From NCBI RefSeq assembly GCF_010669285.1, contig NZ_CP048711.1, positions 372,001 to 436,000 on the forward strand: a stretch of 64,000 nucleotides of DNA. Reading direction: 5' to 3'. Origin of the DNA: Kineobactrum salinum. GTDB lineage: Bacteria > Pseudomonadota > Gammaproteobacteria > Pseudomonadales > Halieaceae. Positions 48,426-56,177 of this stretch are shown here, piece after piece (position 1 is the first letter of the stretch; every line of letters starts with the position of its first letter). The notes under the pieces were generated by a model, which saw nothing but the letters and a program-made list of their open reading frames with translations, made no database searches and was not told where the DNA came from. The translations under genes were made by a program, and so were the position numbers.

Positions 48426-48871
48426 GCCTGGAGCCGCACCTCGAAAGCCAAAAGGCGCGCCTTGAGCGCCTGCGGGTGCTGCTGACCCGCGAACAGGGCC
48501 TGCTTACTGAAGGCCAGGTCAGCAGCGAGGAACTGGCCACCGTCGCCAGCGAAAAACAGCGCGAGCTGAAAGAAATTGAGGCCTTCGAAGCGCAGCGGCG
48601 CAAGGCCCAGCAACGTCTCGGCTATGGCATGGGACGCTCTGGAGCCCGACAGGCAGCCATCCAGGCCGGCTGTCCTGAGCTGTGGGCGACCATCGAGCAG
48701 CTGGCCACGGAAGTCGGCCGCCTCAACCAGCTCAATGGCAAATTGATCCATCTGCGGCTGGAAAACAACCAGCGCATGCTGAATTTTCTCCAGGAAGCTG
48801 CCGGCGCAGGCCTCTATGGCCCCGATGGCCAGGCGGGATTGCGAGTGGGTCAAGTGGACTCCCGGGTCTGA
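48422..48871 (+). CDS. flgN: Flagellar chaperone FlgN
   Basis: FlgN is the export chaperone for FlgK and FlgL. 149 aa, all helical: LRVLLTREQGLLTEGQVSSE, LATEVGRLNQLNGKLIHLRL and NNQRMLNFLQEAAG, the last matching the family's C-terminal motif. GTG start overlaps the flgM stop, as in most flgMN pairs. Confidence 0.92.
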   Translation: MSLEPHLESQKARLERLRVLLTREQGLLTEGQVSSEELATVASEKQRELKEIEAFEAQRRKAQQRLGYGMGRSGARQAAIQAGCPELWATIEQLATEVGRLNQLNGKLIHLRLENNQRMLNFLQEAAGAGLYGPDGQAGLRVGQVDSRV

Positions 48872-48972
48872 ACAACTGCGACCGACGACAATCCTGATCA
48901 TAGTTTGCCACCTTTTGCGGAGCGGCGCGCGCTCGGCAAGGCGCCGGCCCGGCCTGGTGAAAATGGAGAGAA

Positions 48973-50220
48973 TTGTCAGTGATTGACGTGCAGGAACTGG
49001 CCAACACCCCTCCCCTCGATATATTGCTGAGCTGTCAGCCGGTCTACACCCGCAACCAGGATGTGGCTGCCTTCTATCTGATGCTGCAACACACGGATGC
49101 CGACGGCATGATCGCGATGAGCGACATCCAGGCGCTGGTGCCGGTAGTGCTGGAGAACTATGCAAAACTGTTCCAGCACGGCAAGATCGGACCGGTTCCG
49201 TGCATTATCCGGATCACACCCCAGATCCTGTTCGATTCTGCATTGCTGGAACTGCCCCGCAAGCAACTGATCCTGGAGATCAGCGAGGCCGAATCGCTGC
49301 CGCCCGGGGAGCTGACCCGGCACCTGCAACAGCTCTCCGCGAACGGGCACCGCCTGGCGCTGGACTGCAGCACGCTGAATATAGCTGATGCCGACCAGCT
49401 CCTGGGGACCGTGCATATTGCGCGCCTGGACCTGGACAGACTGAACAGCGATGAATTGCAGCGAGCATTGAAAAGACTCAAGCGCGGCGGCATCGACATT
49501 CTGGCTCACAATATCTGCGACGAGGCACAGTTCCGGGATTGTGTCGAGCAGGGCTTTACCTATTACCACGGCCCATTCCTGGGCAAGCCTACACCGGTGC
49601 AAGGCCGAAAAATCGGTGGCAACAAAGTACTGCTGCTGCAATTGCTGGCGAAACTGCAGGATCCCGACGCCACCGTCACCAGTCTCGAGGCTATCGCGAT
49701 CAGGGACGCGACTCTCACCTACCGTCTTCTTCGAATTGTCAACGCCGCAGCCCTGGGATTTCGACGTAAAGTGGATACCCTGTCCGAGGCCATCACTCTG
49801 CTCGGCACAGAGGAGATCAAGCGCTGGGTCAATCTGTTTCTGGTCGAAAATGAGCCGGGCAAGCCCGGCGAGCTGACCCGCAACATGCTGGTGCGCGCCC
49901 GGATGTGCGAGATTCTGGCGCAACTGGGCAACCAGCCCAATCCGGTCAATTACTTCATCGTCGGTTTGCTGTCGCAGCTGGATGTGCTGATGGATATCAG
50001 CATGCCGGACCTGATGGAACAGGTGCCACTGGGCCCTGAAGTCAAACTCGCACTGCTGCAGCGTGCCGGTAGCCAGGGCGAAACACTGGCTGAAGTCGAG
50101 CGCTATGAGCAGGGCCGTTTCGATGAATTGCAGGATCTGTACAACAAGGCGTATTACGAGGTCGCCTACCGGCACGCCAGCGCCTGGGCCCGACAGGTCG
50201 AATTCGAGCTTCATGGCTGA
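48973..50220 (+). CDS. EAL-HDOD protein with degenerate EAL domain
   Basis: A 415-aa YuxH/CdgJ-like protein. The N-terminal half (about 1-200) is an EAL-fold domain (LSCQPVYTRNQDVAAFYLML, ISEAESLPPGELTRHL, HGPFLGKP). The catalytic Glu of the EAL signature is replaced (FYLML), and the DDFGTG segment is absent, so it is probably a non-catalytic sensor. The C-terminal half is an HDOD domain (ATVTSLEAIAIRDATLTYRL, LLGTEEIKRWVNLFLV). The start is TTG at 48973 with GGAGAG 4 nt upstream. Relatives affect motility and c-di-GMP signalling; the position after flgN supports a motility link. Confidence 0.85.
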   Translation: MSVIDVQELANTPPLDILLSCQPVYTRNQDVAAFYLMLQHTDADGMIAMSDIQALVPVVLENYAKLFQHGKIGPVPCIIRITPQILFDSALLELPRKQLILEISEAESLPPGELTRHLQQLSANGHRLALDCSTLNIADADQLLGTVHIARLDLDRLNSDELQRALKRLKRGGIDILAHNICDEAQFRDCVEQGFTYYHGPFLGKPTPVQGRKIGGNKVLLLQLLAKLQDPDATVTSLEAIAIRDATLTYRLLRIVNAAALGFRRKVDTLSEAITLLGTEEIKRWVNLFLVENEPGKPGELTRNMLVRARMCEILAQLGNQPNPVNYFIVGLLSQLDVLMDISMPDLMEQVPLGPEVKLALLQRAGSQGETLAEVERYEQGRFDELQDLYNKAYYEVAYRHASAWARQVEFELHG

Positions 50221-50415
50221 ATACAAGCGCGCGGAGGCACTCTGCGCTGCGATCGCCCTTCCTACCCGCCCTACCTACATTTTTCTTCTACGGTCATAAA
50301 GTCCCGGCGACGGCGGCCGATAACTTTATTGAGCAGTTGGCATCACGCGACCAGGCGGAAGCACCTTGGTCCGGTCCGGTCGCCATTGACTTGACCCAAG
50401 AGAGGAGCCCTGACT

Positions 50416-50775
50416 ATGTCAGTTACACTCGAAAATCCCCTTACCGCGGCGCCGCGGCGTGCGCCGCTGATCACTCTGGCACTGGCCGCGCTGGCCCTTG
50501 TCGCCGCAAGCCCGGCAGTTGTCGCCTGTGACCAGCCCGCGTTCAGTTACCAGATCCCCGACGGCAAGTCCGCGGATGAAGCTGCGATGGCCGCGGCCCA
50601 GCAGGCGGTTAAATCCTACGTCGAGGCCGGTGAGAGTTTCATCAGCTGCCTGGAGCAGGACGGCAGTGTCAACTCGGGTAACCTGGCCCGCCTGCGCAAT
50701 TCCACCATTGATGACATGGAGCAGATCGCCGCCAAGTTCAACCGACAGCTGCGCCAGTATCGAAAGGCCAACTGA
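50416..50775 (+). CDS. Small exported hypothetical protein
   Basis: A 119-aa protein with a signal peptide (APLITLALAALALVAASPAVVA) and a mature helical part with two Cys (VVACDQPAFSY and SFISCLEQDG). No family name can be given with confidence; similar small periplasmic proteins with a CLE(Q/...) motif are common in proteobacteria. An AGAGGAG ribosome site precedes the ATG (positions 50401-50406). Likely a periplasmic protein of unknown function. Confidence 0.72.
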   Translation: MSVTLENPLTAAPRRAPLITLALAALALVAASPAVVACDQPAFSYQIPDGKSADEAAMAAAQQAVKSYVEAGESFISCLEQDGSVNSGNLARLRNSTIDDMEQIAAKFNRQLRQYRKAN

Positions 50776-51179
50776 TCTCATGCCCTCCCTCTTTTGCCGC
50801 ATTGGCGGGCCCACAAACCGCGCTCTGCCTTGTTGCCTGCTCTCGACATAAGCCCGCCACCACGCCTGCGCCGGTCTGGCCTGCCCTGGACCGGCTGGCA
50901 GTCCGCCCTGAATCGGCGCGAGAGGAAGGAGTTGACAACACCTTCCTGCAAGCTGATTTCCAGCCTGGAGACCGGCCATCGGCAGTTGAACCGGTACCTG
51001 TCCGGGCCGGCAGGTAGCAGTCGCGTTAGCGCCCGATTCTGCTATCATCAGTTGACGGGTGGTTCATGGCGAATCGGCGACGGGGCCGGCGGGGAGCGAA
51101 TTGAAGCCTACAGTCAGTACAGGCGCGAGCATCCAGCCAGCAGCATCCCGAGGCGTCTGTAGACAAGGCTTTTGATATC
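50776..51179. other. Intergenic region, no supported gene
   Basis: About 400 bp before the GGDEF-EAL gene. One frame (50802-51017) resembles a short lipoprotein (ALCLVAC-S followed by a Pro-rich mature part) but has no start codon with a ribosome site and no full signal peptide. If the C triplet after the ATG at 50780 were one base shorter, the two would join. Otherwise I see no hairpin terminator or promoter I would defend. Confidence 0.4.
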
Positions 51180-53354
51180 ATGGAATTTTCGCATTCAAAG
51201 CACGGTCGAGCCGCCGATTGGGGCCATCACCCGCTGCCTGCAGGCGTGATTCTGGCTGTGGATGACGACCCGGGCAGCCTGCTGCTGGCATCTGAATACT
51301 TCGGCTCCGAAGGCTATCGCGTTGACACCGCCCTCAGCGGCGACGACGCGCTGGCGCGCATCGAACAGATCCAGCCGGACATCATTTTGCTGGACATTAT
51401 CATGCCGGGCATGGATGGCTACGAGGTATGCCGCCGTATCAGGCGCATGCCGCATTTCAAGAGCACCCCCATCATCATCCTCACCTCGCTGGACAACAGC
51501 GATGCCGAGCAGCGCGCCTACGATATAGGCGCCTGGGATTTCGTCACCAAACCAATCCACTGGCCGACACTCAAACACCGGGTGCAGTTTGCGCTGCGTG
51601 CATCCCGCGCCATGATGGCGGAAAGATCGGCGGACCGGTTTGCGCGCGTGATCAACCAGTCTCCGAATGAAGTGTTGATATTCGACTCGGTATCGCTGCT
51701 GGTGCTGGACGAGAACGTCAGTGCGCTAAGGAATCTCGGCTACAGCAAGGAAGAACTCAAGAATCTGAGTTTCATCCAGACCCTGCACGGCGAGACACCG
51801 GAGTCGCTGGAATCCATTTTGCAGCAGGTGAGATTGCGCCAGCAGGAAAAATTCAAGTTCCAGATGCAGCGCAAGGACGGTTCAACCTACTCGACCGAGG
51901 CCACGCTACTGTACTCTGTCGAAGAGGATCCCCGAGTCTATGTAGCAATCCTACAGGATACCAGTGAAAAACACCGTATCGAAGAAGAACTTCACCGACT
52001 GTCCTTCTACGATGAATTGACGGGCCTGGCAAACCGGCGCCTGCTCGAAGACCAGGCCGGCCAGTTGTTGTCCATGGCCCAGCGCAATGGCCATCGCTGC
52101 GCGGTCTGCATTCTCGACCTGGACGGGATCCGGCACATCAATGACGCGCTGGGACCCGCGGTCGGAGACCTGTTGCTGCAGCAGATCTCGCAGCGGCTCG
52201 CAGACGTGGTGCGGCGGTTTGACCTGATAGCGCGTGACGAATCGTCCTCTCCGGCAAACTCCGGCACGCAGCTGGCACGTTTTGGCGGCGACGAGTTTGT
52301 GCTGGTACTGAGCGATTTCGACAACCCCCTGGACCCCGCCAAGGCTGCAGAGCGCATTCTGGAGGCCGTGGCCCTGCCCTGCCTGATCCAGGACAATCAA
52401 CTGAGCCTGACCGCGTCCATGGGTATCTCGCTGTACCCGGACGACGGCGACAACCTGGATGAACTGGTGCAGCGCGCCCACACCGCGATGTACGCTGCCA
52501 AGCGCGCCGGCAAAAATCGCTACTCCTTCTTCACCGAAGAAAACAACCGCAATCTGATCAGCCGGATGCAACTGGAAGCGGAGCTGCGGGCCGCTATCGA
52601 GAACGAGGAGTTCGAGCTGCACTACCAGCCCCTGGTCGACACTGCCCTGCAGCGGGTAACCGGCGCGGAATGCCTGCTGCGCTGGCGTCACCCCGACGGC
52701 ATGCGTTTTCCCGACCAGTTTATTCCGCTGGCCGAGGAGACCGGGCTGATCCTGCCGATTGGCGAGTGGGTGCTGCGCGAGACCGTCGCCCAGCTGAACC
52801 GGTGGGCCGACGTTATCGGCGAGGATTTCGGGCTCTCGGTCAATATTTCCAGCTTGCAGATCCGTGAACAGCGTTTTCTGGAACGCACCCGTGAACTGCT
52901 GAAGGCGAACCCGATAGCAGATGGCCACCTGATTTTCGAGCTCACGGAAAGCTCTCTGATAGAAGACGTGGAGGGCACGATCCGGTGGTTGCGCGACATC
53001 GAGAGTCTGGGCATTCGCATTGCGATCGACGACTTCGGTACCGGCTATTCCTCGCTCAACTACCTGGTAAGACTGCCGGTCTATTGCATCAAGATCGACC
53101 GCGTCTTCGTCAACAACGTCGACCACGACCGCGATCAGGCAGCCATCGTCCTGGCCATCTTCCAGATGGCCAGGGCCCTGCGGATCGAGGTAGTCGTCGA
53201 GGGGGTGGAAACCCGGGAGCAGCTCGCTACACTGACCGCCATGGGCTCCTGCGGCATCCAGGGCTGGCTGGTGAGCAAGGCGCTTCCGGTCGACCGTTTC
53301 GAGCAATTTCTGCAGGAATTTCCACCCTCGGAGCTGCCGGCTCCCGCACTCTGA
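51180..53354 (+). CDS. REC-PAS-GGDEF-EAL protein (c-di-GMP turnover)
   Basis: A 724-aa response-regulator-type diguanylate cyclase/phosphodiesterase. REC is about 22-140 (AVDDDPGS, phospho-Asp in ILLDIIMPG, FVTKPIHW). A PAS-like region follows, about 155-275. GGDEF is about 290-460 with intact RFGGDEF. EAL is about 475-715 with ECLLRW for the EALxRW motif (Glu kept), SVNISSLQ, DDFGTGYSS and VEGVET, so EAL activity is likely. No RxxD inhibitory site precedes GGDEF. A 15-residue insert (DESSSPANSGTQLAR) separates DLIAR from FGGDEF. It may tune flagellar or adhesive behaviour with the neighbouring EAL-HDOD gene. Confidence 0.93.
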   Translation: MEFSHSKHGRAADWGHHPLPAGVILAVDDDPGSLLLASEYFGSEGYRVDTALSGDDALARIEQIQPDIILLDIIMPGMDGYEVCRRIRRMPHFKSTPIIILTSLDNSDAEQRAYDIGAWDFVTKPIHWPTLKHRVQFALRASRAMMAERSADRFARVINQSPNEVLIFDSVSLLVLDENVSALRNLGYSKEELKNLSFIQTLHGETPESLESILQQVRLRQQEKFKFQMQRKDGSTYSTEATLLYSVEEDPRVYVAILQDTSEKHRIEEELHRLSFYDELTGLANRRLLEDQAGQLLSMAQRNGHRCAVCILDLDGIRHINDALGPAVGDLLLQQISQRLADVVRRFDLIARDESSSPANSGTQLARFGGDEFVLVLSDFDNPLDPAKAAERILEAVALPCLIQDNQLSLTASMGISLYPDDGDNLDELVQRAHTAMYAAKRAGKNRYSFFTEENNRNLISRMQLEAELRAAIENEEFELHYQPLVDTALQRVTGAECLLRWRHPDGMRFPDQFIPLAEETGLILPIGEWVLRETVAQLNRWADVIGEDFGLSVNISSLQIREQRFLERTRELLKANPIADGHLIFELTESSLIEDVEGTIRWLRDIESLGIRIAIDDFGTGYSSLNYLVRLPVYCIKIDRVFVNNVDHDRDQAAIVLAIFQMARALRIEVVVEGVETREQLATLTAMGSCGIQGWLVSKALPVDRFEQFLQEFPPSELPAPAL

Positions 53355-53412
53355 ACGCCGCCCGCTCCGGCGAACACACAACCCGGACAGGCAACCGGAA
53401 ACAGGAGTTATT

Positions 53413-54033
53413 GTGTCAATTCGCTTTCTTCGCAGGCGGCGCCGGTCGCTGTCAAAACTCGCCTGGGGACTGATACCGCTGGCCCTGATCGTCGCCACAC
53501 TGCTGCTGTTGCGCCCCTCCGGCTCCGATGACGGCAGCGCGGACATTAGCCTGGTCGCCAGCTATCCCGATGCCGAGCTGTGGGCGGTTAATCCCGGACT
53601 GCGCCCCGGCGCTGCCGGGCAGGAGTTTGTGGCGCCCAACAGCGCACGACGCAACCGGGTATTGCAACGGCTCGGTCAGTTTCGGGCTGATTACCGGCAG
53701 TCTGCTCCCTTCCTGACAATAAGCCACAGTGCCGGCTCGCCGGCCCGGCGCCAATTCGCCCGGGAGCTCGCAGGGGTTCTGGCCCAGCACGATCTTGGCG
53801 CCGCGGGCGCCGGGCCGGCTCCGGCGGAGGCAGAGAGAGAGGCCGACATCATCGTGCGCGCCGCCCGGCGCGACCAGAACATTGTTCGGGCCCTGCTGCA
53901 GGCGCTTTCGCCCTACTATTCTGCGCATGTACTCCTGTTATTCGACGAATCCATCAGGCTCGACAGACTGAGCCTGCACATCGCCGGTGACCCCACATTC
54001 ACCCGCGAAGGGCTTGCGATCTTCCCGCGATAA
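53413..54033 (+). CDS. Membrane-anchored hypothetical protein
   Basis: A 206-aa protein with a basic N-terminus and one TM (LAWGLIPLALIVATLLLLRP), then a soluble domain. No family recognised; segments such as SPARRQFARELAGVLAQHDL and RDQNIVRALLQALSPYYSAH look globular. The GTG start at 53413 has CAGGAG 7 nt upstream. It ends 36 bp before the convergent methyltransferase-esterase gene. Confidence 0.65.
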   Translation: MSIRFLRRRRRSLSKLAWGLIPLALIVATLLLLRPSGSDDGSADISLVASYPDAELWAVNPGLRPGAAGQEFVAPNSARRNRVLQRLGQFRADYRQSAPFLTISHSAGSPARRQFARELAGVLAQHDLGAAGAGPAPAEAEREADIIVRAARRDQNIVRALLQALSPYYSAHVLLLFDESIRLDRLSLHIAGDPTFTREGLAIFPR

Positions 54034-54069
54034 CTCCGGCGCTCACCGAGCTGCAGTGCAAACGGCCTG

Positions 54070-56094
54070 TCAAAGACCAAAGGGCCAGGTATCGGGCATC
54101 CCCTGCTGCTCCCGAAACCCCAGCGGTGTCACCGCGCCGGTTTCATCAAACCATATATAATCGTCGAACTGCTCCCCGAGGCGGGCGTGGAAATAGTGGC
54201 TGGCCCACTCCGTCGCAGGCCGGTAAATCACGCCGATGGCCCGCTCCGGGCGCTCCTCGACCAGCCTGCCACGCAGATCCGGGGCAACGTACCGGCGGCC
54301 CACCGGCACACTGAAGGCAGGAATACCGGTATCGTGGCAAAGCCGCTCCCAGCTGCCGGCCAGCGACGGCACCACCTTCATCACCTCCATTGCTCCGCCC
54401 CAATCGCTGGCGGCGGCAACCGTGCCACTGTGGGTCCCCATACCAACCAGGTAGGCATCGTCGCCAAAAGCCTGGCGACACAGCTGACCCAGGTTGTGCT
54501 GACCGCGCACCGACACTTCGGTAGCCCTGGCATCGCCGATATGGGAGTTATGCGCCCACACCACGATCTTCCCATTTTCACGATACTCCAGCAGTGAACG
54601 GAGGGTATCGAACATATGGCTGTCCCGGAGGTTCCAGGAGTCGGCAAGGCCGTCGTACAGGCTCCGGTAATACTGTTCGGCATTGGCCACCAGACGGGCA
54701 TTGTGCATCGCGTCCAGGAAGCTGTCGCCGTCCTGGGCCATGTATTCGAGCTGCCGCTCCATCATGGCGGTCAGGATATCCACCACTTCACTCTCGCACT
54801 CGCGGTAGCGGCCCGACATCGCAGCACGGCCATAGGTAGCAGGATCTTGTTGCCATGGTGTAAGACAACCATAGCGCTCGCGGGCGTCCCGGGCGGCGGC
54901 GGGGTCGATACGCTGCAGGTAGTTGATGACCTCATCCATGGAGGTATACATGCTGTACAGATCGAGGCCATAGAACCTCACTCGCGAACCGATGTCCGCA
55001 ATGCCGCCATTGTGTCGCCGCAGCCATTCGACGAATTCCTGAACCTGGGTATTGCGCCACATCCAGGTCGGAAAACGGCTGAACGCGCGCCACTCCGAAG
55101 GCGGCATCCTCAAATCGCGCACATAGTGATCTACACGGGCCGCATCGGGCCAATCCGCTTCCACTGCCACCCCGGTGTAATGCTTCTGTTCGATCAGTCG
55201 TTGTGTGAGACGGGCCCGGATACGATAAAACTCCTCGCTGCCGTGGCTCGCCTCGCCGATCAATACCACCCGGCTGTCGCCAATGCGCCTGAGCAAATTG
55301 TCCAGCTTGGTATCGCCGTCGAGCGGTTCCGCCGCGGCAGCCAGCAGTTGCGAAGTCGTAGCCGGCTGCTCGGATGCACCAAGGTTCCCGGCGCGCGGGC
55401 GCCGTCGATCGTTGTGCCGATGCGAGTCACCGGGCCAGCCCGCCTCGCCGATCAACGGCACGAACCGCACAGGTCCCAGTTCCTCCCGCTCAAATTCGTC
55501 TTCTCCGATGCGGGTCAGCCGGACCAGTCCCTGCATCGCTGCGCTGCCGACCGGCATGACCAGGCGGCCCCCGACACTCAATTGAAGCTTCAGCGGTTCG
55601 GGAATGGCCGGGGCGCCGGCAGCGACCACAATACCATCGAAGGGCCGGGCCGCCGGCCAGCCTACCGAGCCATCGCCGTGGATCACTTCGACATTGTCGT
55701 AACCGAGCTCGCGCAGCAGTTCGCTGGCCGCGGCCGCGAGTGCCGGTACCCGTTCAATGCTGTAGACCCTGCCAGCCATTTCCGCCAGAACCGCCGCGGC
55801 ATAGCCCGAACCGGTGCCCACATCCAGAACCCGGGCATCGGCCGGCAGTTGCAGGGCATTCAGCATCGACGCGACCACCCAGGGCTGGGAAATGGTCTGG
55901 TCACAGGCGATCGGCAGCGCTGTATCCTCGTAGGCAAATTCCCGCATATTGGCGGGCAGGAAGCGCTCCCGCGGTACCCGCCGCATCGCATTGAGAACCC
56001 GCTCATCGTCAATACCCCGCGCGGCCAGCTGCAGTTGCACCATGGCCTCACGCTGGGTCTCGCAATTACTGCTGTTGTCGTGGTTTGCACTCAT
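54070..56094 (-). CDS. Protein L-isoaspartate methyltransferase fused to an erythromycin-esterase-like domain
   Basis: A 674-aa fusion. Residues 1 to about 215 are PIMT: RVPRERFLPANMREFAYEDT-type substrate region, DVGTGSGYAAAVLAEM (SAM motif), IHGDGSVGW. Residues about 250-674 are the erythromycin esterase/EreA-like superfamily: GEASHGSEEFYRIRA, GVAVEADWPDA, WAHNSHIGDAR and GVIYRPATEWASHYF, where the conserved His/Glu residues are visible. PIMT repairs isoaspartyl residues; the esterase-like half has unknown substrate and need not confer drug resistance. Start ATG 56094 has GGAGGT 7 nt upstream. Confidence 0.86.
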   Translation of the reverse strand: MSANHDNSSNCETQREAMVQLQLAARGIDDERVLNAMRRVPRERFLPANMREFAYEDTALPIACDQTISQPWVVASMLNALQLPADARVLDVGTGSGYAAAVLAEMAGRVYSIERVPALAAAASELLRELGYDNVEVIHGDGSVGWPAARPFDGIVVAAGAPAIPEPLKLQLSVGGRLVMPVGSAAMQGLVRLTRIGEDEFEREELGPVRFVPLIGEAGWPGDSHRHNDRRRPRAGNLGASEQPATTSQLLAAAAEPLDGDTKLDNLLRRIGDSRVVLIGEASHGSEEFYRIRARLTQRLIEQKHYTGVAVEADWPDAARVDHYVRDLRMPPSEWRAFSRFPTWMWRNTQVQEFVEWLRRHNGGIADIGSRVRFYGLDLYSMYTSMDEVINYLQRIDPAAARDARERYGCLTPWQQDPATYGRAAMSGRYRECESEVVDILTAMMERQLEYMAQDGDSFLDAMHNARLVANAEQYYRSLYDGLADSWNLRDSHMFDTLRSLLEYRENGKIVVWAHNSHIGDARATEVSVRGQHNLGQLCRQAFGDDAYLVGMGTHSGTVAAASDWGGAMEVMKVVPSLAGSWERLCHDTGIPAFSVPVGRRYVAPDLRGRLVEERPERAIGVIYRPATEWASHYFHARLGEQFDDYIWFDETGAVTPLGFREQQGMPDTWPFGL

Positions 56095-56177
56095 GACCGG
56101 TACCTCCGTCACAACCGGCAAGGCCGCGCCCACCTCGCGCTGGGTTCAAGCGCCAGCGTCGCCTGCAAACCGCCGGC

